Shown: piece by piece, positions 43,806 through 55,205 of the stretch
Numbering within the stretch: position 1 is the first letter of the stretch
How the letters are laid out: each line of letters opens with the position of its first letter
Origin: Meconema thalassinum
Taxonomy: Eukaryota; Arthropoda; Insecta; Orthoptera; Tettigoniidae
Direction of reading: 5' to 3'
Assembly (NCBI GenBank): GCA_946902985.2
Contig: OX336389.2
Span: forward strand, 168,650,704-168,714,703
DNA: 64,000 nt
The notes under the pieces: generated by a model
Database searches by the model: none
What the model was told of the DNA's origin: nothing
What the model saw: the letters and a program-made list of their open reading frames with translations, nothing else
Translations under genes and position numbers: made by a program

Positions 43806-44045
43806 TAATAAGTTCTGAAGACTAAAAACCCTAAGTCAATATTAATTTTTACTCTTTATTGTACCGGCTCCTAAGCGCAAATAACAATATGAATGGAAAT
43901 GCAAGATTTACATTATTTTTAAAGCATAAACAAAGGTTGTTCTCAAAACTCTTTCTAAGAAAATAATCCTCTAAAGGCTAAAAAACACACTATAAAAAGT
44001 ACAAGTTAATATCGACTTAAGGTTTTTAATCTTCAGAACTTAGTA
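43806..44045. repeat. Small inverted-repeat element
   Basis: AAGTTCTGAAGACTAAAAAC at the left is mirrored as GTTTTTAATCTTCAGAACTT at the right, with arms of about 45 bp separated by about 150 bp. The target duplication is uncertain. Confidence 0.55.
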
Positions 44046-44439
44046 TACTTTGTTACTAAGGAACGGGGCTAACATGGATATATTATCGCCTACATAAGTG
44101 TAATGGATCTGATGATGATCACTTGACGATCGAAATTGGTCATCCAAGTGTATGTATTAATCTCATGTAAATATTTTTCAGGATTAAAGAATAAGCCATC
44201 ACAATTGGGTACAATCGTGTTGACCGACTGAAAACCATCAAATTTCGATGAAAATTAATTTCATAAATAAATCTAACTATGAACTTACAACTAAAACTAA
44301 CCCGACTTACATAGCCTACTAGGAGAGGAAATGGAAAACAAAAGAAGAATAAGGGAAATAAAATACAGGAAAAAGAAATGCCTTCAACCCTCGAAGAATG
44401 AGGATTGAGGGACTTGGAAAGAAGTAGAGTCATGAAAGG
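44046..44439. other. No gene recognised
   Basis: AT-rich stretch; the minus-strand 97-aa ORF (44140-44433) is hydrophobic low-complexity sequence without a family signature. Confidence 0.25.
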
Positions 44440-44910
44440 CAGACAGGAAAGGGAAAGAGGAGAGGGTCCACCCCAAGAGGCAATAAAAACAGAGACAAAC
44501 GGACCCAGCTCAGGAATCCCTCGGGGTCGTCAACTCCCGAAATCACCAGCCGTGAGCCCTTGAGGGTGTAGCACTATCCAGGGCGGGGCTACACACACCC
44601 TGCCTCCCTGAGGGCCTTAAGCAGAAGGCAGGAGATACCATGAAACAAAAGAAGAGGTGTGACCCCTGAAGGAATGAGGGAATCAGGAAATATCAGACAA
44701 AGGTTAATTAAGGCAGGAAAGTGAAAGTCACCCTAGGCCTCGTATACCTTAATACTGTCGGGGTTGGAAGAGACCAAGAGTTAACCAAGTGAGGCCGACA
44801 GGATAGATGAAAGGGAGGAGCCTGGTACAAGTAAGTGAAAGCAATGTCGGACTAAGCTGGGGTCCCGTGGTCGCCAACCCACACCCCACTAGTCGTGAGC
44901 CCCTGGGGGA
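44440..44910 (+). repeat. Dispersed repeat with two related subunits
   Basis: Two related blocks lie in direct order: one around GTCGTCAACTCCCGAAATCA and GCCGTGAGCCCTTGAGGG (about 44.45-44.58 kb), the other around GGTCGCCAACCCACACCCCA and GTCGTGAGCCCCTGGGGG (about 44.78-44.91 kb). The phrases resemble a SINE-like repeat common in insect genomes, from memory only. Confidence 0.45.
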
Positions 44911-45598
44911 TAAAATAATAACACTCTACTATGTTCTTCTTTGTTTGTGTGTGGTATACGTGAAAACTGAATTGGTTTTGGCGGGCATCTGTTATATAAA
45001 CCCTGGTATTCCAATTAAATGCATTAAAGCTATTATGTGTATTGACGTGGAAAACATAATTATGTGCTCCATTAACAATTAATAAATTGTGGAGCTTTGC
45101 TTGCATTTTATTTTTGCTGTTCCTGGAAATGTTTGAATACGGACTGAGCTATCATTTCAATCATAGAATACTCTTCAACCCTGTACTGTATAATAAATAA
45201 ATAATGCAATTAATCATGCATTAATGCACACGGAACGGGAATATTTCTCTAGTTCAAAATATTCACTAAGAAACAGGGTTCATTTACAATCCTTAGAAGA
45301 AAAGAGCACATAAGTTAGATGATTCTAACGTCATGTTGCGACTATGGCACACAAGTGGCTGTGGTGTCCACCACCCTCTTCATCTAGGACTGAGAAATCA
45401 GTACTTGTGGCTGCTAGGGTATAAAGAGCTATACGTGCCTGCCCAGAAAGCAGGAGATTCGGGTCCGAATCCCGATTGCAATCAGCGTTGCCAGACGTCC
45501 CAAATTTTACGGGACACTTCCGTATTCATGCTAAATGTCCCGCGTTTCGGCCAGTTCTAATCTGGGACGGTTATTGTCCCGCACTTTTGAGCGTTTTG
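44911..45598. other. No gene; tRNA-like fragment near 45.45 kb
   Basis: A tRNA-like head at about 45425-45480 (GCAGGAGATTCGG then GTCCGAATCCCG) matches the minus-strand fragment at 15.6-15.7 kb. The 17-bp TSD of the next SINE lies at 45582-45598. Confidence 0.4.
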
Positions 45599-45931
45599 AG
45601 AACCTCCGTGGCTTAGGTGGCAGCACGCCGGCCTCTCACCACTGGGTCCGTGGTTCAAATCCCGGTCACTCCATGTGAGATTTGTGCTGGACAAAAGCAA
45701 AGGCAGACAGGTTTTTCTCCGGGTACTCCGGTTTTCCCTGTCACAATTTCATTCCAGCAACACTCTCCACTATCATTTCATTTAATCTGTCATTCATTTA
45801 ATCATTGCCCCATGAAAGTGCGACAGGCTTCGGCAGCCGGTACAGTTCATATCTTCGCCGCTAGATGGGGGCTTCATTCATTCCATTCCCTGACCCGGTC
45901 GGTCGACTGGAAGCAGGCTGTGGAATTTTTT
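45599..45931 (+). repeat. tRNA-derived SINE, family A, copy 3
   Basis: Perfect 17-bp duplication CACTTTTGAGCGTTTTG (45582-45598 and 45932-45948) brackets the element. The A box is TGGCTTAGGTGG and the B box GGTTCAAATCC. Its exact duplication makes it the best-defined copy of the family here. Confidence 0.95.
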
Positions 45932-46590
45932 CACTTTTGAGCGTTTTGGAACTCGAGAGAATTGCGTCTGTGTTTACACCTCAGGTATAGGTTACTATTT
46001 ACTTGAAAACATTCTCTTTGGGTTTATCTGTCTGAAGTTTTCATTGCAAAGAGTAGACTACTTACTCTGGTGTATCCGTTCATAAAGACTGAAGAAACCC
46101 TTTAATTTATTGTTTTTTTTTTCTTTATTCCTGTGAATTTATCTTCAGTTTTATGCAAAGACTTCACTATCTTTTTAACAATTACATAAAACTATTAAAG
46201 TCTGTTCAGAGTAATGAAAAATATGCTGAATGACGTAGTATCGACAAGGAAAGTAAATGTTAGTTTCAGTATGTGTATTACTGGTAAAGATGTTTATTAT
46301 TTATTGATAAACTGCCCTATGATGTCAATACAACTCATGTAAAGTCATTCTGAAAGGAAGTTCATTAGTTGTGGATTATGCCACTCATCGATTTCCTCAA
46401 CTACACACCTGTCCCTTGTTTTGTTTTCAGGAATCTGGCAACCCTGACTGTGATCTCATTTTCATTTTCAACCTGTCCGACGAGAGCTATTCTCTAAGTC
46501 ACCTCTATGATTCTATGTCAGTCTGGTTTTAGTCGGTGGGCCATAGGCTTGCAGCGAGGGTCTATCTCCACAAAAGTTAAACCGGATATA
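45932..46590. other. No gene recognised
   Basis: AT-rich sequence between the SINE and the next transposon. Confidence 0.25.
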
Positions 46591-46630
46591 CACTGGTCAA
46601 AAAGAGTTTTGTATATTACAAGATTTTGTA

Positions 46631-47761
46631 CAGGGTCATCGAGGAAGGTTGAAGCAATTTCAAAAATTCCTATCTCCCGTTGTAAGTGAGATAAATTAAT
46701 AATTCTACCTGAAAACTAATCAGGAACTCATCGAGTTTTAGTTTTAGATGTGACTGTACTCTGCCCGTGACCTTCAGCCGATGTGCAGAATGAGTGCGCG
46801 ACAGGAAGCTGCCACGCCACTGTGTGAGTGTGATTGAAATGGCGACAGTTCAGCAGAAAGCACAGTGTGTGTTGTGGTTAGCAGAGTTTAAATCTGTTAT
46901 AACTGTTCAGCGCACTTTCCGACGTGTTGATGGTAGGGATCCTTCTCATGCTAATAGCATTAGATGGTGGTATGAACAGTTTCAGGAAACTGCCAGCGTT
47001 GACGTGAAGAAGTCCCCCCGGACGCCCTAGAACGAGTGACAAAACAAGGGAGCGCACATAGAAACATTATAAGGTATGAAAAAAGAACTTTTTGAGTTGG
47101 TGAATTTAACAAAATTATATATATTATTTCAGTAGTATAGACCCCTCCTGCGGCGCTCACAAGCGACCGATCGTGACAAATGAGCATTCAAATGAAAGAG
47201 AATAGACATTAGCAGTGACGAATTGCACTCTAATTTCATAAATATCTATAATTTCTTTAAAAATTTAATTAAAAAAATGTACGAAGTGTGCGATTTGCAT
47301 ATACCATTGCTGTAGGAAAATATGCTCCATAATTGCTGTCCACTTCACATTTTGGCCACTGTGACGCCTGTTTCATGTCATTTTAACATTCTGAGGTCTT
47401 TCCTTTATCATTTTGCACGGATTTCCGAAACAGTAAATCAAAGGCATGAGTACTCAAATCGTATAATTTCATAAATATCGGATAACTGGTGAATGTTATG
47501 ATGATCTAATTTTCAGTGATTGCCTTCTTAAGTTAGGGAACGTAGAATTTGGAATTCTAACTGAAATGTAAATCGTGTTCTATAATCATTTGGTTGAAAT
47601 AAAAACATAACAACCTTTCTCCTTAAGTCTCTCATTATAAACCTATTGGGGAAAGTGTGGTTTATGAACGTGCGAGATTTCTCGCACGGGTCGGCTAGTA
47701 TCTCAAATAGTTCCTGAGCTATGAGGTTTTGAAATTGCTGCAACCTTTTTCGATGACCCTG
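46631..47761 (+). mobile_element. Deleted DUF4817-type mariner nested in the Tc1 TIR
   Basis: Ends CAGGGTCATCGAGGAAGGTT and its inverse lie at 46631 and 47761, with TA at 46629-46630 and 47762-47763. The only coding remnant is the N-terminal domain at 46838-47032. At 1131 bp it is shorter than an autonomous mariner and has lost the catalytic region. Confidence 0.85.
46838..47032 (+). pseudogene. DUF4817 N-terminal domain remnant
   Basis: The frame from the ATG at 46838 reads MATVQQKAQCVLWLAEFKSV then ITVQRTFRRVDGRDPSHANS and IRWWYEQFQETASV. This is the helix-turn-helix-like DUF4817 domain at the N-terminus of a large insect mariner group. The open frame ends at 47030, soon after the domain. 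The catalytic domain is absent. Confidence 0.8.
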
Positions 47762-47906
47762 TATTTCTAGACCAAATATCATTCAACGTGCTTTATCCGA
47801 TAATAGTGTTCACTAAAAACACATAAAAACAAGTTATCTTAGAGTTAACACATGAGCCAATGTGCAAAAACGAATTTGTCGTCATAACAGCAATGCAAAC
47901 AACTCC

Positions 47907-48969
47907 TCACGTAATCCTTAAACCACAATTAAAGTCAATTTTTAGTGTAATCAGTAGTGTGTGTGTGGCCTCCATGCGACGTTCTTGGAGGCGGTTTGCC
48001 ATGCTCAATACCAGGGTATCCAGTACATCTTGTGGAAGATTGTCCCATTCCTCTATGGCAGCAGGGATAAGGTCTTGTAGGGCTTGTGGTGGTTGGAGAC
48101 GGTTGGAAATTGCTATTTTCAGTAATCTCCATACATGCTCCACGCAATTCAAATCAGGAGACGATGGTAGCCCCATCATCCTGTGAATACCATGTCTTTC
48201 CAAGAACCTATTCACAGACTCTGCGCGGTGAACACGAACATTGTCGTCCATGAAAGTGAAATCTGCTCCAATTTCAGCTCTAAATCCACGAACAAGGGTT
48301 CAAGGACGTTGTTCTCGCATTTTCGTGACGTCATATTGGCCTGGATGTGGGCGAGTGGTGTGCGGCGGCCCATCATTATTCCTCCCCAGAAGAGTGCTGA
48401 ACCACCACCTTGCTGGTAGCGTTCGACAATGAAAGCTTCATTGAAACGTTGATCATTTGCCCACCAGACATGAATACTTTTGTCATCTGGATGCAACTAA
48501 ATGCGTACCTCATCTGTAAATAACGTTTGGGCCCATTGTTCCCGGGTCCAAGTTTCATATCATCTTATCCATTCTACACGCTGACGTCTGTGGCGATATT
48601 CGAGGCGTGGTCCCCTGAATGGCCTTCGTGAACGTAGTCCTACATTATGGAGTCGATTTCGCACAGTTTGTGTAGACACATTGACTGCTGTAGCCGCTCG
48701 AAGCTCCCTCCGTAAGGTGGTTGCTGTGTTCCAGGTTGTCTAGCGGACATACAGATGTATCGGTCTTGCGCAGCGGTTGTTTTGCGTGGTCGACCTATCC
48801 TAGGCATATCAGCTATGGTGTGTGTCTGTTGGAATTTCTGCCACAGTCTGGAAACGTCACTTTGATTACATCGCACCACTTGAGCTACTTCGGCTTGTGT
48901 CATATGACTATGTTGCATTAAAGTCTCTATTCGATCTCTATCTGCTGCTGAAATCGTGTACCGTGGCAT
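47907..48969 (-). pseudogene. Tc1-like DD34E transposase pseudogene
   Basis: The minus-strand start MPRYTISAADRDRIETLMQH at 48969 begins the helix-turn-helix region, with RCNQSDVSRLWQKFQQTHT and the GRPRKTT basic hinge. Frameshifts near 48.75 kb break it. The middle shows TLFTDEVRI (first catalytic Asp, after a stop) and GGGSALFWGGIMMGRRTPLA. The last 115 aa (47907-48251) are open with MDDNVRVHRAESV (second Asp) and SPDLNCVEHVW, giving 34 residues to the catalytic Glu. The usual NPIE is NCVE here. It is a different family from the 341-aa Tc1 copies in this window. Confidence 0.85.
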
Positions 48970-49218
48970 TGCTGTTACTGTCGTGCAGTTAATCACACGG
49001 TAAAACAGAATTAGCACGTCCTTTTCAACTGCACTCCATCAGCTCAACGTCGCAACCGATCAGAATCGCTCACAGGTAGTGACTGTATGAGCACAGTGGC
49101 AGGAAAACAAATGTAACGCGTTTCAACGATGATACAAAACAAATAAATGCCACATAATTTACCGGTCGTGTTCAGAAATACGACATCTTACAATATGCAA
49201 AACTTTTTTTGACCAGTG

Positions 49219-50934
49219 TATTTAACGATGAAGTCGGAGTGTCGAATATTGACTACAGTTGGAGCATTTGGTATTACTCCAGTGCTGCTCTTATTTTCAT
49301 AATGAATTAACACTGCGTGGATTTATAACGTTCATGTTATTGTACGGTTAATATTACCATCACCAAGATACTATTGTTTCTGAGAAGATTCATTGAATAC
49401 ACTCACAAAATACATATGTCATATATCAGCGGATTAGAACTAGCACTAGTAACAACATGTTAATAGCCTAGTTTTGAAATGCATCTTCTGTTCTTATTAT
49501 GCTTGAAGATTCAGAACAATTGAAGAGTTTCTGTGCCATACACCAATATAGTGCTGCGAAATTAGTAATACGCACTTATAGCCTAGTTCATATTTGTACA
49601 CGAGACTTTCTCTCTCCAAATCTATAACCTATAACCTTTGCAGTTTTCATGCTTGGAGTAGTTGGGGTCAGTGGTGGCCGGTAATAAGGTTGTAAGGTTT
49701 TACAATAACCATATTTTTCAACAAATAATAGTAATAATAATCTTTTAGCAATACAAAGCTATGCGTTTCCTCTAACAGGCATAGGAATTCACAGTTTTAT
49801 TCCCGGGAAATTATTCAAATATAATCCATCTAATCCCGAGGTGAATGTGATATTCTCTTGACTGCAGCATTCGTGATGAATAAGCTACATTAGTTTTACC
49901 GCGCACGTGCTGTGAAAATAGTGCAACACCCGGAAGAATTATCAGCCAGCCGCCACTGGTTGGGGTAGATGTTAAGTACTCGAGTTTAATAATTTATATA
50001 GTATGCTCGAGATAGTAACTATATGTTATGTTCAAAACTGTATATCAGTCCCGTGGCTTAGATGAGTGATTTCATTTATTTGCGACTCCTAGCTCCATTA
50101 CATTCTGAGTTACGGTATCGATGTTGATGTATTAATAGTGCGCCTGACTGGCATCTTGAATCTATTAATTCAATAAGTAGCCTATACACCGTGAGTGTCT
50201 AAAACGACTCACGCTGCTTCCTAATTGTTGGCTCTGTAAGCTTTCTAGACAATGGGTAACTGATTTTAATATTTAATTTATTCAAGATGGCGGTTTACGT
50301 ATTGTTCAAACGGATATTTTTCTGAGTATTGCACAGGAACTTTCTTACACGGTAAATTCGTCTACCAAGATCACGTCATTATTTCTCGTTAGTACTCTGT
50401 GGCATTGTTTTTAATATGTTATATATTCAAGATGGCGGCTATGAGTAATATTCACTATTAGAGCTCTGTGACTTGTGCAACTGGGGTGTCTCATATAAGA
50501 CCCCTCTTTCACCAAGATGCGTGGTAATTGCTCGATTACATTCTGATTTATCGGGCTTAATGATTTTACAGTGCGCATACCTGCCATCTTAAACCTAATT
50601 TATGCACATGTGACTTCAGCAGCGTAAATTTTCAGTATATTTTTATTTATTTTTGGCAACCTTTGAACATTTGTTGTTTGTATTAATTCGTTTTAGGGGC
50701 TTGGCACATCTTTCTCATCAGTCCCGTGTACCTAGGTGTCTAATAACTAGGTCCCAGATCTTCATGCACAGTAAATGCTTCAAATAAGTTATGCATACAA
50801 TTATACACTAAAATTTGGAAAATATGCACGAAAAATAAAGAAATGTACACTTAAAAAGGTAATTTATTCACTTAACTACAGCATTCACATGTATAACTTA
50901 CTGAAAAAATAAGGATCAGAGTAGCTAACTAGAT
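49219..50934. other. No gene recognised; diffuse old repeats
   Basis: AT-rich. Phrases such as TTCAAGATGGCGG (50283 and 50428) and CTCGATTACATTCTGATTTA (about 50533) recur within this stretch. A related phrase, CTCGATTACATCCCGATTTA, occurs at about 55616, suggesting a decayed repeat family shared with 55.2-56.0 kb. Confidence 0.35.
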
Positions 50935-51890
50935 GTCTTTTCTGGAGACAAACTATTTCTATTGTTCGTCAAAATAAGTTTAGAGGCTGAGAATGATCGT
51001 TCTACATCAACTGGCGAGATTGGACAGTCTTATGGGCACCAATGTTTCGGAACATTCAATTGGAAAAGATAACCTAGTTCCACTTAAATACTGCCTAATT
51101 AACTTAATCTCCTTTAGTCCCGGGTTCTAATTCAAACTCTTTTATAACTTCCATTTAATCTTCTCTCCAATTTCGCCTGGAGCGGAATTCAATGAAGAAG
51201 CCCCTTTCTGAACGAGATCAAGTGAGTCAAGGAGGGGTGCAGCAGAAGATCTTAAGTTCTGAATGGCATTTGTAAGTTTAGACAAACGTGCATGAATGAA
51301 ATCCACATCTTGATAAACAGTATCACTTTCAAACACAAATTTTGCATCACCAACACACACAATGTGTTCATATTCAAATTTTGTAGTCACTTATTTTCTA
51401 CTGATAAAATGAAACTGCAGTTAAACATGTCCCCCACCAAGTCAGGACAGGCTCAGGTAGAAGAGGAACTTCCGGTAGAACTGGTGCTTTTGGAAACATC
51501 TATTTCCCACATCCAATTAAATTATTAACTGCTGGAAACTCTGTGCCTATTTTTTTTTGCAATGCAATTTAATCCGTGCGCTGAACAGGTTAGTGTATGC
51601 ATTTTGGATAACATACTTGGAGGGCCCTTGCTGCTTTCAACATAATACGAAGCTGCATCTGAGTGCAATACAAACACCTTACAATTAGTCTCAATTTCAG
51701 ATGGCGTGTATAGTCGTGGAGAATCATTTACAAATCTTGCTTTTGTGCTATGGTTGGTTCTCTCTGGTACTTTACAAGTAAGAACATGCGGTTTACCGGG
51801 TTTGTCTGGACAAAACTTGCGATGTGTCGTCCACATAAATCCGTTGTCTCATGCACCGATATCCAGGTTCAGTTCCCTCCGATGTCAGAA
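50935..51890 (-). pseudogene. hAT transposase relic 3
   Basis: Minus-strand fragments follow hAT order. VFVLHSDAASYYVESS carries a catalytic-type Asp; LTCSAHGLNCIAKK is a version of the C-x2-H motif; FPKAPVLPEVPLLPEPVLTW then WGTCL corresponds to the TRWGTWL region. An open 82-aa helical stretch follows (51142-51390). Near 50.95-51.03 kb is the dimerisation motif CPISPVDVERSFSASKLILT. The sequence carries several stops and frameshifts. The order and spacing resemble CGGBP1-associated insect hAT elements. No TIR or TSD was identified. Confidence 0.75.
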
Positions 51891-52171
51891 CGGATAAATT
51901 CCAGGGTAGATTCATGTAGTGGAAGTAGGTATTTTTTTTTTCTAAGATTTGATTCATCTTGGATTTTTTTTATTTACGCAATATTTCTCTAGAAATTATC
52001 GCAGAACTGGATTGGAATATTGTTGCCAACAAAGATAAGATGAAAATATATTAACATAGGAGGAATTGGGCTTTATCTGCGTAAGAAGTAATTGTTGTGA
52101 TGAACTGTAGCCTACTTCACATCTCCTTTTGCTTTAATGTGTGCAATTGTTTTTGAATGTTGTTAAAGTTG

Positions 52172-52660
52172 ACGCTAGATTTGTGCTCAGTGACTTTAAT
52201 CCCAGGAGCATTGTGAGCCGTATGTTAAAGAAACTTGGGTGGGAATCACTGGAGGCTAGGAGGATGAAATCTAGACTCTGCGCTATGTACAACACGTATA
52301 CAAATCAACCAGCATGGGGTGAGCTTAGCAAACGATTGGGAAAGCCCACTTACATGGGTAGGAGCGATCATCCTTTCAAAGTTAAGGGCCGACCACAGCG
52401 AACAAATTATGGTAAATATTCTTTTGTAAACCGTGCCATTGATAACTGGAACTCTCTACCTGCCGCAGTCTTAGAGCCTTTTCCCAAACATATAGGTGTG
52501 TTTAAGAAAAGACTGACTATTTGTGTAAATAATCCAGTTTAATTGTTGTATAATTGTTATTGAATTGTTATGTATAATTATTTATTTGTTATGTATATAC
52601 AATTTGCCACCGGGGGACACACCCCCCATTGCAAATAAATGAATGAATATGAATATGAAT
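52172..52660 (+). repeat. CR1-like LINE 3' end, copy 1
   Basis: The open frame ends ARFVLSDFNPRSIVSRMLKK ... NYGKYSFVNRAIDNWNSLPA ... VFKKRLTIC, the C-terminal tail of CR1/jockey-type ORF2 proteins. The stop is near 52542. The 3' end has TTGCAAATAAATGAATGAAT with a short TGAAT-type simple-repeat tail. It is 5' truncated just before ARFVLSD. Confidence 0.85.
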
Positions 52661-52892
52661 ACTTCTTTTCACATTTTACATTTTTGAGCAAACTTGTCAG
52701 TATACGATGACGCAATCTGTTGGATAGGCCTAGTCACTATTGCGCGACACTCACTGATTTAGCAAATATATTCAATATAACATTGGCTCGGAAATACGTG
52801 TAGAAGAAGATTCTTGCATATAGTTTGGCGGTCACGTAAGGAATGGTATGAAATGGAGTAGGCCTAGTCATGTAGGATGTGTAGTTTCTAAA

Positions 52893-53544
52893 GCTTACAA
52901 ATCACCGCACTTCGTAATGAGGGTATTAAAAGGAAGTAGTACCTCTGCTAAAGATTTAGGATATTTGTCATTTGTGAGACCTATTGTGGAATACGTCTCG
53001 GGATGCATACCAAGTAGGGCTCATCAATGAGTTGGAAATGGTACAAAGAAAGGCTGCTAGATTTGTGCTCAGTGACTTTAATCCCAGGAGCAGTGTGGCC
53101 TGTATGTTAAAGAAACTTGAGTGGGAATCACTTGAGGCTAGGAGGATGAAATCTAGACAGTGCGCTATGTACGAAACGTATACAAATCAACCAGCATGGC
53201 GTGAGCTCTACAAAAGTATGGGAAAGCCCACTTACATGAGTAGGAGTGATCATTCTTTCATAGTTAAGGGCCGACCACAGCGTACAAATTATGGTAAATA
53301 TGCTTTCGTAAACCTTGCGATTGATAATTGGAACTCTCTACCTGCCGCAGTCTTAGAGCCTTTCCCCAAACATATAGGTGTGTTTAAGAAACGACTGACG
53401 ATTTGTGTAAACACTCCAGTTTGATTGTTATTGAATTGTTACGTATAATTATTTATTTGTCATGTATACCCAATTTTCCACCGGGATCTCCCCCCTTCCC
53501 CCCTCCCCCTCCCCCTCCAATTGCAAATAAATGAATGAATGAAT
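52893..53544 (+). repeat. CR1-like LINE 3' end, copy 2
   Basis: A longer 3' fragment of the same family. It begins AYKSPHFVMRVLKGSSTSAK with FVRPIVEY, has a frameshift near 53020, then continues VGLINELEMVQRKAARFVLS to the same C-terminus. It ends TTGCAAATAAATGAATGAAT. The two copies lie 230 bp apart in the same orientation and differ by scattered substitutions, so they are separate insertions or an old duplication. Confidence 0.87.
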
Positions 53545-54964
53545 CTCCTGCTGCTTATTTTTTAGGCATTTATAGAAACTAACCCTTTTAAAACTGAAAT
53601 GCAGACCATTAAAATAGAACGAAGCGCAGTGAACTGAACATACTTCTGTCTTGACCAACCCTCTGCTGTGGTAGTGAAAGGAATTCAGGAAGTTCCAGCC
53701 CGCCCACTCTCTAATCTGCCAGTTTCCATTGTGAATTGTGAAAGTATTGTCTGCGCGCCAGGAGTAGTCAGTTTGACACAAGGAGTAATAAGGAGACGCC
53801 CTAACAGCCAGGGGGCACGCCCACTGAGATGTCCAAACCATGGCTGGCAAGTGTTAGGAATAGGACTATTATCCGACCAAAACAAGCCTGCTTATGACGC
53901 ATAACGTGTTCAAAGTAGATATCCAAAACTCTTAATTCATAATGTACAACTTCTCTTTAATAATTAGGTCCGTTGACCCTAATCAAGCTGAAACTGCTGG
54001 AAATGTATAAACATTGGGAATCTATTATGGGTGTTGCACGCCATTCTCTTATTAGTTTCTGTTCATTATTTCTCAGTAGACTACTGAAATATACAAGTAT
54101 ATGACGAATATGAGGGATTATTAACCGCGAAAATTCACCCTCATGTATGTAAATGATCACTAATATTGCTTAATCAGTCCATCGTCCACGATACTGCATT
54201 ATTTTAATGGACATATCTGTAAACTAAGCATTGCAATAACCCAAGCACATGGTATTGAAGACAGAGGTACGAGCTCTAGACCACGGGGGCGTGGTCTATG
54301 CACAGCAGCTCACAGGGCACCTCCTTATTACTCCTTGGTTTGACACGCTGTGACGGAGAACGGTGACTTTTGCATTGCGCATGCGCAGACCGTCTATTCC
54401 TAACCTAAAATATGTCGAAAGTAAGTTCCAGCGACTCCCACGTGATGCTTCTTGTATATCCAGCTTTAAGTAAGTTTTGTTCCCTGTGGATATTACAATA
54501 ACCCAAGCACATGGTATTGAAGACAGAGGTACGAGCTCTAGACCACGGGGGCGTGGTCAATGCACAGCAGCTCACAGGGCACCTGCTGTGGATATTTTAA
54601 TATGGCTTTTTGATTTCTTTTGGCGAAGTACAATGAAAGCGCCGAGTGAGTAAATCAGGTAGTGGCCGACTCGATGGTTTTGGAATGAGTGGTACATGGT
54701 ACGCGGGAAGGCATCTACAGTTCAAACCCAGCTAACTTCTCTTGGCACGCAGACAATAAAGTATCATTGCACAGAGAGTCAAAAATAACAACTAGTGAGG
54801 GATGAACAGAAAATACCCAACTAGCAAAGGATGTACAAGAAGGGATTACTTTCAGTAATTCTTGGAATTGTCCTTAAATTCAGACACACTGTATATGCTA
54901 GAATAATCTATGCACTAACCCTCAAAATGTGCATATTCGCATTTAAAAAAGAAACCGTGCCCTA
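53545..54964. repeat. Intergenic with a 92-bp direct duplication
   Basis: A block beginning CAATAACCCAAGCACATGGT and including GAGCTCTAGACCACGGGGGC occurs at about 54233 and 54499 with one difference noticed. GTTTGACACAAGGAGTAATA (53772) is matched inversely by TATTACTCCTTGGTTTGACA (54325-54344). No gene is supported. Confidence 0.6.
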
Positions 54965-55205
54965 CTGATAACTTGTGTTTCTGTTGTGACAGTTGTAATG
55001 TGTGTAACTGTAATTATTAGGGTAGGTGCCCCTGGGCGTGAGGCAAGTTGCTATCATTTGCCTGGCGAGAGTGTGGAAAAGCTCGGGGAAAACCACATCA
55101 GGATAGCTTCAGGATGACTCGAACTTCCGATCTACGGACTTGCTGCAGCTCCCCATCTTGGTCGTGGTGAGCAATTTCACGCGCGCGGCTATGCGGCAGG
55201 TCTTT
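54965..55205 (-). repeat. tRNA-headed SINE, family C, copy 3
   Basis: The minus-strand head reads ATAGCCGCGCGCGTGAAATT and then AAGTTCGAGTCATCC as the B box. The body is GGTTTTCCCCGAGCTTTTCC, then GCCAGGCAAATGATAGC. The tail is TTACACACATTACAACTGTC then ACAGAAACACAAGTTATCAG. This is the fullest copy of the family here. Confidence 0.75.

Larger units (their letters stand above)
46591..49218 (-). mobile_element. Decayed Tc1-like element with a nested mariner derivative
   Basis: Termini CACTGGTCAAAAAGAGTTTT (left) and the inverse of CACTGGTCAAAAAAAGTTTT (right) are flanked by TA at 46589-46590 and 49219-49220. Within the left TIR, at 46630, lies a TA-flanked insertion (46631-47761). Without it the element is about 1.5 kb, the usual Tc1 size. 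The left TIR then aligns continuously with the right for about 50 bp, including TTTCT on the far side of the insertion. The transposase is on the minus strand. Confidence 0.9.

Noticed and set aside
44140..44433. Membrane-protein-like 97-aa ORF
   Set aside because: Low-complexity hydrophobic run in AT-rich DNA, with no start context or family features.
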